Of a stretch of 64,000 nucleotides of DNA, positions 52,709-62,093 are shown in pieces. The notes under the pieces were generated by a model. It was not told the origin of the DNA and searched no databases. It was given only the letters and a program-made list of their open reading frames with translations. Both the position numbers and the translations under genes were made by a program. The DNA is taken from positions 33,673 through 97,672 of IMG/VR virus record IMGVR_UViG_3300035698_004757; one strand, 5' to 3'. Each line of letters begins with the position of its first letter. Position 1 is the first letter of the stretch. This DNA comes from a virus.

Positions 52709-52746
52709 GGGGTGAGGTCGTCCGGCACGGCGTCCTCACCCTTTTA
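52709..52746 (+). terminator. Rho-independent terminator
   Basis: GGGTGAGG (52710-52717) pairs with CCTCACCC (52734-52741), followed by TTTTA. It ends the single-gene unit upstream. Confidence 0.75.
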
Positions 52747-52761
52747 CTTGAGGTGACTACG

Positions 52762-52782
52762 ATGATTGATGTGACGCGATGA
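52762..52782 (+). CDS. Six-codon leader cistron coupled to sbcD-like gene
   Basis: ATG ATT GAT GTG ACG CGA TGA, with a strong ribosome site TTGAGGTGACTACG upstream. Its TGA overlaps the ATG of the nuclease gene (ATGA), while the nuclease ATG itself has no good ribosome site. It may act only to load ribosomes for the next gene. Confidence 0.4.
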   Translation: MIDVTR

Positions 52783-53810
52783 AAATTGCATTAACTGCGG
52801 ACTGGCAATTCGCCCCGCATTACAAACTATCGAAGCCCACGCCGGGTGGCTTACCGTCGCGGTTCGTGGACCAACTTGTGTGTTTTCGCTGGGTGACGCA
52901 AACAGCACGCGACTTGGGTTGCGAGCGACTTGTATTGGCCGGGGACGTGTTCGACAACCGCACGGCGATCGACATCCCGGTGTTGGATCAGGTGCGTGAC
53001 GCGGTTGACTACGCGGCACAGAAGTTGGAAGTGGATATCATCCCGGGCAACCATGACAGTTATGCGAGGTCGTCCACGTTCACCAGTGTGCGGGCGTTGC
53101 GCAGTGCGCGTGTTCACGTTCATGTGACGCCGCAGGAGGTAGTGTTTGACGGGCGTCGGTTTGTGTTCTTGCCGTGGGTTGACGACCCGAACGAAGTAGC
53201 TGCGATGGTGGACAAGGTGCAGCCGAAGAAGGTTGTTGGGTCGGTGTTGATTGCACATGCACTGATTTCCGGTGTAGTGACCGCAGGCAACAAGGGGACG
53301 CCGTTGAAGGCGCTGCGGCCGGACCGGTTCGACTGCGTTTGGTTGGGTGATGTTCACGAGCCGACGTTGGTCAAGCCGGGCGTGCAATACATTGGCTCAC
53401 CGATGCAGATCGACTACCGCGACGCGGGTGGCATGCGCGGGTTTTACGTGTTCGACACGAATAAGATGACAGCGAAGTATGTCGAGAACGACGTGAGTCC
53501 CCGTTTCCACGTAGTCAAGGAGGCAACACCCGGATCGCGCAGGTCGATTCGGAAAGCTGACTTTGTGCGTGTGAAGATTGCTGACGCAGGTGCAGCGAAG
53601 GAGTGGGTGGACGCACTTGGCGGCGCAGCGGACCACGTCGAGTGTGCAAGCGTGGACGTGGGTGATGAGCCGCCGCGAATGTCGGTGAAGACTGGCGATG
53701 ATGATGCCGTGCTGTTACGTCGGTACGTCAATATGCAGGGTGTGGATACTGACGCAGAAGATGCGTTGGTTAAATTGGGCGTTGCAATGTTGAGCGAGGT
53801 GACATCTTGA
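52779..53810 (+). CDS. SbcD / gp47-like nuclease subunit
   Basis: A 343-residue metallophosphoesterase. Motifs in order: TADWQF (residue 7), LVLAGDVFDNR (about 52), IIPGNHDSYAR (about 88), IAHALISG, and LGDVHEP (about 189), giving the usual metal-binding Asp and His. It pairs with the SbcC-like ATPase encoded next, with overlapping ends, as gp47/gp46 in T4. The pair processes DNA ends for UvsX-driven recombination. Confidence 0.85.
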   Translation: MKIALTADWQFAPHYKLSKPTPGGLPSRFVDQLVCFRWVTQTARDLGCERLVLAGDVFDNRTAIDIPVLDQVRDAVDYAAQKLEVDIIPGNHDSYARSSTFTSVRALRSARVHVHVTPQEVVFDGRRFVFLPWVDDPNEVAAMVDKVQPKKVVGSVLIAHALISGVVTAGNKGTPLKALRPDRFDCVWLGDVHEPTLVKPGVQYIGSPMQIDYRDAGGMRGFYVFDTNKMTAKYVENDVSPRFHVVKEATPGSRRSIRKADFVRVKIADAGAAKEWVDALGGAADHVECASVDVGDEPPRMSVKTGDDDAVLLRRYVNMQGVDTDAEDALVKLGVAMLSEVTS

Positions 53811-55771
53811 GTTCTTACATCATTGGGTTGACTACATACGAGAACTTCGGACCCTTCGAGAAAGTGGCGTTCGATTTCTCACTGCCCGGGTTGACGGTGA
53901 TCGAGGGTGAGATAAACAAAGTGGGTTGCGACTCGAACGGTGCGGGCAAGAGCCAGATATTCGATGGCCTGTCGTGGTGCCTGACCGGCACGTGCATGCG
54001 AGCCGACATGGGTGCAGGCGATGTGGTGCGCAATGGCAGCGAAGGCGGATGCTGCGTGCAGACTACGTTGCATGGTACACATGAGGTGGTCGTGACTCGC
54101 ACCCGGGGGCATGCAGTCCACGGGCACAAGGTGATGCTGTCAGTGGACGGCCGCGATGTGACGGCCGGAACAAATCCGCAGACTGACGTGATGATCGCGG
54201 ACTTGTTGGGTCTGGACTTCAATGCCTTTTGTAATTCCGTTGCGTTCGGAGCGCGCATGGATGTGGCGAGTTTTTTCTCCGTGCCGGACGCGGACCGCAA
54301 GAAGTTGTTGGAGGGGATGCTTGGGCTGAGCCGGTTCTCCGACGCGGAGAAGATTGCCAAGGCACGGTACCGCGAGGTGGGCGACGCGCTCAATGTGTTG
54401 GAGAGCCGCTGCGAGACGTTGACAGCGTTGCGAGACGAGCGAGTCCGCGTGTTGGCGGAGTTGCAGCAGGGTGCCGACGATGATGATGATGACGTGTCTG
54501 AGTTGCGAGACCTTGAGGCCCGCGCGATGGCTAGGCGGTACGCGCAGTTGCAGGTCAAACAGCGAGCTTACATAGGTGAGGTGGAGGACCGGCAGCAGAT
54601 GGTGATTGGGGCAGTCAGCAAGCAAGTGGAGGCGCACCAAGCGGCGGCCGCTGTGTGGGCAGTCGAGCATCAGGATGCCGAGGAAGACTACCATACCTCT
54701 ATGCGGGCGAAGGCAGTTGCCGAGTCTTGTTACTCTGCTTCGCAACAGGAGGTGACGCAGTTGGCTGAATTGTCTGGGAAGACATGCCCGTCATGCCGCC
54801 AGCCAGTGAAGGGGAAGCCCGCTGCCGACGCAAAGAGGGCCGCAGCCAAGCGCGCGAAAGAGGCCGGGTTTAAGGCTGATGCTGCCACAGTGGACTTGCA
54901 GGCAGCCAAGGTGAGATTGGACGCCGTGATGGAGCAAAGACCTCAGCGACCCCGTGACGTGCATGGGCGGATGGCTGGGGTGGTCGTGGATGCCGCCCGC
55001 CAGACGTTGGAGCGGTATGAGAGCCAGCAGAGGTCGTGGGAGGCACAGAGACCGGAGATGGGGAGGGACGCAGCACGACGCAGCCAGATAGATCGCATGG
55101 AGGGAGACGTGGGGGAGGCAAACGAGCAGTTGCATGCCCTGACTGGTGAGATTGAGGTGCAGCAGGCCACGGCCGCCCGTGTGGAGTTTTGGGTGCAGGG
55201 GTTTGGCAAACAGGGGTTGGTCAGTTACCTGATGGAAGCTGCGATGCCCGAAGTCAACGCCAGTGCAACGTCATACGCAGTCCGGTTGCTGGGCGAGGGT
55301 GCGATGGTGAAGCTGTCTGCCACGACTACGTTGAAGAGTCGGGCGGCTCAACGAGAGAAGATCAGTATCACGGGGTACATCCCGGGGTGCTGCACGTCGT
55401 ACGCGCAGGCGAGTAAGGGCCAGAAGCGACGGATGAACTTGGCGTTGATCCTTGCGTTCCGAGACCTTGTTGCACGCCGGGTGGCGGCCCCGTTTGGCCA
55501 GATGCTCATCGACGAGATATTCGACGGTATGGATCGCACAGGTGCCGAGCAGGTGGCAGAGTTGGCACAGGAACTATCGCAGGCGTACCCGGTGTGTTTG
55601 ATCGCACACGATCCGACGTTAAAGGGTGTGGCCGACCGCGTGGTTAAGGTGGTCCATGACGGCCAAGCCGCGACGTTGGAAGGACCGGGAACTAAGTGGC
55701 CGGACGCAACCAAGTCCGCGAAGCCGCAGAGACGAACACCCACGAAGAAGAAGACGGCAGCGGCGCGTTGA
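53807..55771 (+). CDS. SbcC / gp46-like ATPase
   Basis: A 654-residue SMC-like ATPase starting at TTG 53807 behind GCGAGGTGAC. Walker A CDSNGAGKSQIF (residue about 42), coiled-coil arms, a zinc hook CPSC (residue about 327), signature ASKGQKRRMNLALIL (residue about 534), Walker B MLIDEIFDGMD (residue about 566), and a Lys-rich tail. It works with the SbcD-like partner in end resection. The stop codon TGA lies in a palindrome copy. Confidence 0.85.
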   Translation: MSSYIIGLTTYENFGPFEKVAFDFSLPGLTVIEGEINKVGCDSNGAGKSQIFDGLSWCLTGTCMRADMGAGDVVRNGSEGGCCVQTTLHGTHEVVVTRTRGHAVHGHKVMLSVDGRDVTAGTNPQTDVMIADLLGLDFNAFCNSVAFGARMDVASFFSVPDADRKKLLEGMLGLSRFSDAEKIAKARYREVGDALNVLESRCETLTALRDERVRVLAELQQGADDDDDDVSELRDLEARAMARRYAQLQVKQRAYIGEVEDRQQMVIGAVSKQVEAHQAAAAVWAVEHQDAEEDYHTSMRAKAVAESCYSASQQEVTQLAELSGKTCPSCRQPVKGKPAADAKRAAAKRAKEAGFKADAATVDLQAAKVRLDAVMEQRPQRPRDVHGRMAGVVVDAARQTLERYESQQRSWEAQRPEMGRDAARRSQIDRMEGDVGEANEQLHALTGEIEVQQATAARVEFWVQGFGKQGLVSYLMEAAMPEVNASATSYAVRLLGEGAMVKLSATTTLKSRAAQREKISITGYIPGCCTSYAQASKGQKRRMNLALILAFRDLVARRVAAPFGQMLIDEIFDGMDRTGAEQVAELAQELSQAYPVCLIAHDPTLKGVADRVVKVVHDGQAATLEGPGTKWPDATKSAKPQRRTPTKKKTAAAR

Positions 55772-55782
55772 CGCTGCGTCAA
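55768..55782. repeat. 15-bp palindrome, copy 14
   Basis: T-centre copy supplying the stop of the SbcC-like gene, 32 bases upstream of a promoter. Confidence 0.9.
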
Positions 55783-55813
55783 ATCACCCTACCGTACTAT
55801 CCGGAAATCATCC

Positions 55814-55842
55814 TTGACACAGGTTCGCACGTAGTCTATACT
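55814..55842 (+). promoter_or_regulatory. Sigma70-like promoter
   Basis: TTGACA (55814) and TATACT (55837) with 17-base spacing; start of transcription about 15 bases before the ATG at 55864. A palindrome copy lies 32 bases upstream. Confidence 0.75.
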
Positions 55843-55863
55843 CCGTGCCTTGAGGACTACACC

Positions 55864-56421
55864 ATGCGTGACAGTAGAGCAAAGGGGAACCGCAATGAGA
55901 ATGCGGTGTGCAGATTGCTGACCGCGTGGTTGGTACCCGAACTGGCCGACGCGCCAGTGGATGACCTGCCGTTTCGTAGACGGCAAACGGTGATCCGGGC
56001 TGGGTTGCCCGGATGGGAAGGACAGCGCGACACGATGTACGATGCACGTGTTGTAAAGTGCTTCCCGTTTTGTGTTGAGGCAAAGTGCGAAGAGGGCTGG
56101 GTACTGGATGGGCTGTTGACCAGCGATAACGGCAAATGGAAGCCGTGGCGATGGTGGCAGCAGGCGGTGGATCAGGCTGATAAGTTTGAACTTGAACCGT
56201 TGTTGATTTTTACCCGAAGTCGCTACGAGCAATATGTGTTAATGCGAAAGGCCGTAGCACAATGTCTAAAAGTAGAACCAAAAAACGGACAAGTAGCGGA
56301 CGTAGCGGGTCCGGGCTTAACGGAACCGTTGACTGTCTTGCTAATGGCGGACTTGATGACTGTACCCCCGCCCCGATTGAAAAGACTACGCGACGTTACT
56401 CGCTCCGCAATCTCATCTTGA
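55864..56421 (+). CDS. PD-(D/E)xK-type nuclease, resolvase-like
   Basis: A 185-residue protein behind GAGGACTACACC. KGNRNENAVCRLLTAWL near the N-terminus, a middle RRQTVIRAGLPGWEGQRDTM, and FPFCVEAKCEEGW form the Asp...Glu-x-Lys pattern of small PD-(D/E)xK nucleases; QADKFELEPLLIFTRSR follows. Holliday-junction resolvases or packaging nucleases are possible. Its last 160 bases overlap the HU-like gene in another frame. Confidence 0.6.
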   Translation: MRDSRAKGNRNENAVCRLLTAWLVPELADAPVDDLPFRRRQTVIRAGLPGWEGQRDTMYDARVVKCFPFCVEAKCEEGWVLDGLLTSDNGKWKPWRWWQQAVDQADKFELEPLLIFTRSRYEQYVLMRKAVAQCLKVEPKNGQVADVAGPGLTEPLTVLLMADLMTVPPPRLKRLRDVTRSAISS

Positions 56422-56720
56422 GGCTGCAACAGAGCGGTGGTATGGACGAGGCAACAGCAGAGCAGGTGGCTGGCGAGATTTTCGCTGACCTCCGCGATGC
56501 GCTGTGCCAAGGCAAGCCGATTAACTTGACCAACATCCTGACCATCACGCCGTACATGCGGAAGGCTCGCAAGTACCGGCACCCCACACGTAACCGTGAT
56601 ATGGTAGCCCCGTCTGCACCTGACTTGCGCATTACGATATCCCCCGCGTTCAAGGGGGCGTTTCGTGACCGTGACGTGGTGACGAAGTTGATTGCCGCGA
56701 AGCATGCCAAGGCTGGGTGA
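56262..56720 (+). CDS. HU/IHF-like DNA-binding protein 1
   Basis: A 152-residue protein. After a basic N-terminus the HU-type fold is suggested by LRNLILRLQQSGG, EATAEQVAGEIFADLRDAL, then KPINLTNILTITPYMRKARK with RHPTRNRDM (the Arg-Asn-Pro arm) and a C-terminal helix. It could be a DNA-bending factor for packaging, placed just before the terminase. The start overlaps the previous gene by 160 bases; a later start cannot be excluded. Confidence 0.55.
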   Translation: MSKSRTKKRTSSGRSGSGLNGTVDCLANGGLDDCTPAPIEKTTRRYSLRNLILRLQQSGGMDEATAEQVAGEIFADLRDALCQGKPINLTNILTITPYMRKARKYRHPTRNRDMVAPSAPDLRITISPAFKGAFRDRDVVTKLIAAKHAKAG

Positions 56721-56730
56721 GGTGTAGTTC

Positions 56731-57471
56731 ATGTCGTTGACGGCTGACGATCGTGTGTACGTCGATCTGCTCTTCCAGTTCGGCCCGGACCGGCTGATAG
56801 TGGAGGGTATGTCGCTTGTGGACCGCGATGCGTTCCTGAAACGGGACGACGTGCGTGATGCGATCAGGCAATTGGCCCGGGACTACCAGACACAGGAAGG
56901 TATGGAGGCGCGCGTTAAGTATGCAACGAAGCGTCGTTTGTTTGGTCTGGCTACACGTGCGGTTGGCGTGCTTGAAGACGCGATGAACGGAGTCAGGTAC
57001 GCACGTGATACACATGGCAATGTCATACGCGACAGTGGCGGCGAGCCGGTGTTGTTAGCCGCAGAGGTGTCCGACGCGCGACAACTACGTGCAGCCGAGA
57101 AGGTGTTGGATTTGCTGGGCGTGGGTCCGGACAGTGCTTTAGTTAAAGTCGAGATTAACACGGCTGTGTTGCTACAACAGGAGCGGACCCGGCTGGCAAT
57201 TGAGCAGGATAAGACGCTGGGCAGCGAAGAAGAGAAAGGTATTGCTAGAGAACGTGTCCGCGTGGCTATGGAGAAGTTGGTGGCGACGAAGCCCGCGTTG
57301 GTGGCGAGGGCGATGCAAGAGGCCGGTATGACACGACAGGTGTCGAGCAAAGTTATTGACGCTGCGTCAAACCCCAAGGCGAGGACCAAGGCTACACGCC
57401 GGAAGAAATCGACGAAGAAGAAGACTGCGAAGCGGAAGCGATCGACGAAGAAGAAAGGCACGGGCAAATGA
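56731..57471 (+). CDS. Terminase small subunit-like protein
   Basis: A 246-residue protein directly upstream of the large terminase with overlapping ends. Mainly helical (AFLKRDDVRDAIRQLARDYQ; LRAAEKVLDLLGVGP; IEQDKTLGSEEEKGIARERV), with a Lys/Arg-rich C-terminal tail of 30 residues likely to contact DNA. A palindrome copy (57356-57370) encodes DAAS before this tail. Position and composition fit a small terminase; the fold cannot be confirmed by eye. Confidence 0.6.
   Translation: MSLTADDRVYVDLLFQFGPDRLIVEGMSLVDRDAFLKRDDVRDAIRQLARDYQTQEGMEARVKYATKRRLFGLATRAVGVLEDAMNGVRYARDTHGNVIRDSGGEPVLLAAEVSDARQLRAAEKVLDLLGVGPDSALVKVEINTAVLLQQERTRLAIEQDKTLGSEEEKGIARERVRVAMEKLVATKPALVARAMQEAGMTRQVSSKVIDAASNPKARTKATRRKKSTKKKTAKRKRSTKKKGTGK
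57356..57370. repeat. 15-bp palindrome, copy 15
   Basis: T-centre copy near the 3' end of the small terminase-like gene, read as Asp-Ala-Ala-Ser. Confidence 0.9.
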
Positions 57472-59624
57472 CTTTGTCTGCGACAGTCGATAAATTGTCA
57501 GCCGGAGGTTTTGACCCCGATGATCCGTTTCTGCCTGCGTCGTATGATGAGGCTGCATATCTTGTGCTTGCGAGACAGGTGATCGAGAAGGAACGCCCGG
57601 ATGTGTTGGAAGACCTGACCCCGTGGGAGCGACGTATCGTCTTCCAGTGGGCGTCGCATTTGTTTGCAGACGGTGACGAACTCAATCAAGTGCATGATGT
57701 CATTTGGGAGATGGACTACGAGCGTAAGCCGGTCAGCATCGACACCTTTGTGGAAGACCCGTACTATCTTGGCCGTAACTGCGCGGACTTGCACGAGAAG
57801 TGGCGCGACGACCTGCGAGCCATACACGCGCCCGGCAATACGTTTGTTGAGTGGTTGTTCACAGGTGCAATTGGTAGCGGAAAGACCACTGTTGCGGCTG
57901 TGGAGTTGGTGTACCGTCTGTACCTGTTGTCATGCTTGCGCGACCCAGCGGCGTATTACGGACTACTGCCGGGTTCACCGATCGTGTTCGGCCTTTACTC
58001 AATCACAAAGGTGCAGGCCGCTGATACCGGCTATCTGAACTTACGTGCGTACATCGACCAGTCGCAGTATTTCCAAGATGTGTTCCCGCCGGACCCAAAG
58101 TTGGAGACGAAGACAGATTTTTACAAGCCCACCGGGAAGCGCATCGAGATAATCAGTGGCTCGCGAAGTTTGCACGCGATTGGACGTAACTTGTTCGCGA
58201 TGCTCATGGACGAAGCCAACTTTATGCAGGCGAAGCAGGATCAGGAAACAGGCAAGAAGATTGGGCAAGCCTACGAACTTTACAACTCGGTGCGCCGTCG
58301 CATCAAGAGTCGTTTCCTCCGACCCGGCGGCGTGGTGCCCGGGATCATGCTGCTGTCGTCATCGCGCACGGTGGAGACATCGTTTATTGAAGAGCGGATA
58401 GCGCAGATCAAAGCGGGTAAAGAGGTGGATGCAGACGACCCGGAAGTGGCGCGGTTGAACTTGAAGTCTCCCACAGCGTACATATCTGACTACACCCAGT
58501 GGGACTGCAAGCCCGCGCACCGGTTTACTATGCCTGTGTTTCGCGTGGACTGCGGTGATCGGTTTCACCCGCCGAGGCTGTTGGATAAGGGCGCGCACGC
58601 CCGCGAGGACGCACGTGTGATAACCGTACCCGGGGAGTTCAAGGGTGACTTTGCTGAGGACATCGACCAAGCGCTGCGTGACATTGCGGGTGTGGCTACG
58701 GATAACCTTGCGCCGTTCATTCGCGATAAGCCGTCCGTGATTGATGCAGAGGACGACCGACTGTCGCATCCGTTCACGCAAGAGACAATCAGCATTAGCA
58801 CAGTCGTGGACACGCACATTGATGAATACTTCGACGTGAAGAAGGCGTGCCGCGTGAAGAAGTCGCGGTACGTGCCGCGACTCAACCCGGACCGGCCGCG
58901 ATACATTCATGTTGACCTTGCACTGACCGGTGACGCGGCTGGTATCGCGATGGGGCACGTGTCAGGTTTGGTGCGGGACAGGGTGCGGCGGCCGGATGGC
59001 ACGGACACCGTTGATGCGTTCCCGTTCATTGTCATGGATTTTATGTTGCGTGTGTACCCGCCGGTGGCCGGTGAGATTGACCTTGGCAAGATTCGCACAT
59101 TTATTATCTACCTCAAGCAGTTTTACAATGTTGAGATGGTGACGTTCGACGGATTCCAGTCGAAGGACAGTCAGCAGATTCTCGCGAAGATGGGGCTACG
59201 CACCAAGCAGTTGTCGTTGGATAAGAACGAGGACGGGTACATGAGTATGCGGGGTGCGCTGTCTGGGCGGCGTATCAAGTATTACCATTACGCGCCGTTT
59301 CAGACAGAGGTGCTGGATTTGCAGCGTGTGTTTCAAAAGGGTGGGATGAAAGCAAAAGTCGATCACCCGGATACGGGCAGCGACAAGCAGAAGGGCCGCA
59401 AGGATGTAGCGGACGCCGTGGCGGGTGTGGTGGCGAATTGCGTTGGCGATCCGAATGCCATAGGCGGGCTACCGTTCCCGGACGCACAGGCAGACAACAC
59501 GAAGAAAGACCCACGAGATGTTACGGCGGCTGGACCACCTGTACGCGCCGCAGAGGGTGTGGGGGCGGGCAGTGAGTTCGATAGGATTAGGGCCGCACTA
59601 CAACAGCGGTCACAGGCCGGGTAG
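57468..59624 (+). CDS. Terminase large subunit
   Basis: A 718-residue packaging motor. ATPase: Walker A TGAIGSGKTTVAA (residue about 132), Walker B FAMLMDEANFM (residue about 244), a coupling region LSSSRT. Nuclease (RNase H fold): HVDLALTGDAAGIAMG (residue about 481), VTFDGFQSKDSQQ (about 560) and RKDVADAVAGVV (about 645). This is the headful-type architecture. The C-terminus is Gly/Ala-rich. It precedes the portal gene by 26 bases. Confidence 0.9.
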   Translation: MTLSATVDKLSAGGFDPDDPFLPASYDEAAYLVLARQVIEKERPDVLEDLTPWERRIVFQWASHLFADGDELNQVHDVIWEMDYERKPVSIDTFVEDPYYLGRNCADLHEKWRDDLRAIHAPGNTFVEWLFTGAIGSGKTTVAAVELVYRLYLLSCLRDPAAYYGLLPGSPIVFGLYSITKVQAADTGYLNLRAYIDQSQYFQDVFPPDPKLETKTDFYKPTGKRIEIISGSRSLHAIGRNLFAMLMDEANFMQAKQDQETGKKIGQAYELYNSVRRRIKSRFLRPGGVVPGIMLLSSSRTVETSFIEERIAQIKAGKEVDADDPEVARLNLKSPTAYISDYTQWDCKPAHRFTMPVFRVDCGDRFHPPRLLDKGAHAREDARVITVPGEFKGDFAEDIDQALRDIAGVATDNLAPFIRDKPSVIDAEDDRLSHPFTQETISISTVVDTHIDEYFDVKKACRVKKSRYVPRLNPDRPRYIHVDLALTGDAAGIAMGHVSGLVRDRVRRPDGTDTVDAFPFIVMDFMLRVYPPVAGEIDLGKIRTFIIYLKQFYNVEMVTFDGFQSKDSQQILAKMGLRTKQLSLDKNEDGYMSMRGALSGRRIKYYHYAPFQTEVLDLQRVFQKGGMKAKVDHPDTGSDKQKGRKDVADAVAGVVANCVGDPNAIGGLPFPDAQADNTKKDPRDVTAAGPPVRAAEGVGAGSEFDRIRAALQQRSQAG

Positions 59625-59650
59625 GATGTAGTAGTCACAAGGAGATTTGC

Positions 59651-61609
59651 ATGGCACTTCCAAATGGTAGCGAGTTACTTGACGCGCGAATCAATCCGCG
59701 TACGTCGCCGACGTTTATGCGTCTTTTGCGCCTGTTCAACATGGTGGATCACCCGGTTGACGACGGGGGTGCTGGTGACGGTGAGGGCGGAGATGCTGCG
59801 TCGTTTTCACAGTGGTGGGACAGACAGTTCGAGATGTCGGGCAAACGCACCGAGCGGTACCGCATCTTCAACGACATGAATCAATACCCGCTGGTGGCGG
59901 GCATCCTTGACACCTACGCAGAAGAGTCAACACAGATTGACCACGATCGCGGCCGGGCTGTGTGGATCGAGTCCGACAACGCTGACATGGTGGCGCGGGG
60001 TGATGAGTGCCTGCGTAACATCGCGGCCGAGGATTGCATCAGCACGCTTACGCGCAGCATGTGCATGAACGGGGACGACTTCCGCAGGCTGGTGTACCGC
60101 ACGGGTGCAGGTGTGTTGGCGTGGCGACCGTCCCCGGCAGGGAAGACACATCGCCGGGAAGACAAGCTGTCGCGGCTGGCCGGGTTCAGCGCGGATGGGG
60201 AGGACTACATGAATCGCGGGGTGGCGGACGCGAATAAGAAGGGCCGTGCAATCAGCTTTCCGTGGGACTACATCCATTTCCGATTACTGGGGTCAAAAGA
60301 AGAGAGCGGGTACGGTACGAGTATCCTTGAGCCGATGTTTCGACCGTGGCGTCAGTTGTTACTGGCTGAGGACGCAACGCTGTTGTACCGCATCCGCCGT
60401 GCGCCGGATCGCAACATGGTGTTGGTAGACATGGGTGACATGGACCACACGGAGTCACGCAAGTGGATTGAGAGTTGGCGCAAGAAGTACCGCAAGCACG
60501 AGTTCGTGGACCCGGCGTCGAGCGATTACCGTAAGCAGTACAACCCGTGGACATCATGGGAAGATGTGTGGATTCCAGTCAAGCAGGGCCGGGATACGCG
60601 GGTGGAGACATTGTCGGGTGCCGGTGAGGTGGGCGGATTGCACGACCTGAATGATTTTCGCCGCGCTTTGTTTGGTGCGGCTCGCATACCCCCCGCATAC
60701 ATGGGCTTTGAGGGTGAAATCAACGCGAAGGCTACGCTGCTGCAACAGGACATCCGGTTTGCCCGCACGATCAAACGCATACGCCGCGCACAGATTTATG
60801 GGCTGCGCCAGTTGCTTGACATCCACTACGCACTGCTGGCCACGACGCCCGAAGATGTAGCGAAGTATGACACCGCGAAGCCGGGCAATGACTACGCAGT
60901 GAGCATGTCTCCGATCAGCTATCTTGACGAGGTGGAGCGCCTTGAGTTGACGCGATTGCGTTGGGAGATTGTGGACGCCATGAATCGGGCAGGTACGGAT
61001 ATGAAACTCGACCCGCGCGTGTGGACCGTGTACATCCTCACGTCGGTGGCGCACTTGTCCGAGGACGTGGTGATGAAACTGGTGTCGAAGGTACCGGACG
61101 ATCCGGAGAGCGCCATGGGCGGCGGCATGGGTGGTGGTTTTGAGGCACTTACCCCTGAGAAGCGACGTGAGGTTTTGGAGAACTTGAAACTCGCGCCGAA
61201 TGGTGACACCGTGGGGCATTACCCGTTGGCGGAGAGTGAGAAGCAGATGATTGATACGATCATTGCTACGAATGGGAAGTTGCGCGAGACAATCACGGAG
61301 TTGGCCGCGTACGCACGCGAGGACATGGGTGAGAGCCGACCGCTGGTGGAGCGTGCGGCGCAGCAAGTCGATCCGGCGTTGATACTTCCGGTATTCAAGG
61401 GCAAGATTGTGACGGACAGTGTGAAGGAAGACCCGCAGGTGGAAGAGTTGAGAGCCGACATGGTGGACTACGACTCATTCGACCCCGCGACCGGTAAGTA
61501 TAGGGCGCGCGCGTCGGACCAGTTGGTTGAGCGCGCTGAAGCAGTGCGGTTGGCCCGGGACGAAAAAGTTGACGCTGCGTCAAAATCGAATGATGGGAGA
61601 GCGGCATGA
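59651..61609 (+). CDS. Portal protein
   Basis: A 652-residue protein after the large terminase, with AAGGAGATTTGC before its ATG. Portal features: RYRIFNDMNQYPLVAGILDT, YAEEST, WDYIHFRLLG, YGTSILEPMFRPWRQLLLAE, RAPDRNMVLVD, and IPPAYMGFEGEINAKATLLQ. The C-terminal 150 residues are helical and charged. It forms the dodecameric DNA gate. A palindrome copy (61569-61583) lies 27 bases before the stop, encoding DAAS. Confidence 0.9.
   Translation: MALPNGSELLDARINPRTSPTFMRLLRLFNMVDHPVDDGGAGDGEGGDAASFSQWWDRQFEMSGKRTERYRIFNDMNQYPLVAGILDTYAEESTQIDHDRGRAVWIESDNADMVARGDECLRNIAAEDCISTLTRSMCMNGDDFRRLVYRTGAGVLAWRPSPAGKTHRREDKLSRLAGFSADGEDYMNRGVADANKKGRAISFPWDYIHFRLLGSKEESGYGTSILEPMFRPWRQLLLAEDATLLYRIRRAPDRNMVLVDMGDMDHTESRKWIESWRKKYRKHEFVDPASSDYRKQYNPWTSWEDVWIPVKQGRDTRVETLSGAGEVGGLHDLNDFRRALFGAARIPPAYMGFEGEINAKATLLQQDIRFARTIKRIRRAQIYGLRQLLDIHYALLATTPEDVAKYDTAKPGNDYAVSMSPISYLDEVERLELTRLRWEIVDAMNRAGTDMKLDPRVWTVYILTSVAHLSEDVVMKLVSKVPDDPESAMGGGMGGGFEALTPEKRREVLENLKLAPNGDTVGHYPLAESEKQMIDTIIATNGKLRETITELAAYAREDMGESRPLVERAAQQVDPALILPVFKGKIVTDSVKEDPQVEELRADMVDYDSFDPATGKYRARASDQLVERAEAVRLARDEKVDAASKSNDGRAA
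61569..61583. repeat. 15-bp palindrome, copy 16
   Basis: T-centre copy 27 bases before the portal stop, read as Asp-Ala-Ala-Ser. Confidence 0.9.
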
Positions 61610-62082
61610 TAAAGGTGACAATCCCGGGGTACAGTAAAGCGAAGTACGCAGCGCCTTTGGTGCGGGCAATACGGGCGAGTGCCTTAACCGCCAATGTGCC
61701 CGTCCATGTGGCGGCTACGGTTATGTCAGAGTTCTTCACGGTGTTGGCAGACGAGGTGGCCGAGGGCAATGTGTTTCGCATCCCCGGCATTGGGGCGTTT
61801 GGCGGGATCGTTTGTACGCGGCGTCGCAATGGGGACAAGTTTCCTGCACCTGTGTTTGTAGCGGGTGTGGCGTTTCGGAATGATTTGCTGCGCACGTGTG
61901 AGACGGACGCCAACGACAAGTTGGTGGTGCCGCACAAGTTTTACGCTGTGAAGAAGAAGTTGAATGTGTTTCGGGTGAGCAACATCCCGAGGGTGCAAAC
62001 ACGCACGCGGTCCGCACGAACTGCGATGGCGAGCATTCGTGAGACTGTGCTTGCGCAAGCCCAGCGTCGCCGCGCTGTGTAA
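61606..62082 (+). CDS. HU-like protein 2
   Basis: A 158-residue basic protein overlapping the portal stop. VAATVMSEFFTVLADEVAEG followed by NVFRIPGIGAFGG matches the helix-turn and Gly-rich strand of HU/IHF-type proteins. A basic tail follows. A second HU-like gene in the packaging block, besides the one at 56262, is notable. It may bend or condense DNA in the head, or be a head component. Confidence 0.55.
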   Translation: MIKVTIPGYSKAKYAAPLVRAIRASALTANVPVHVAATVMSEFFTVLADEVAEGNVFRIPGIGAFGGIVCTRRRNGDKFPAPVFVAGVAFRNDLLRTCETDANDKLVVPHKFYAVKKKLNVFRVSNIPRVQTRTRSARTAMASIRETVLAQAQRRRAV

Positions 62083-62093
62083 AGGACTACACC

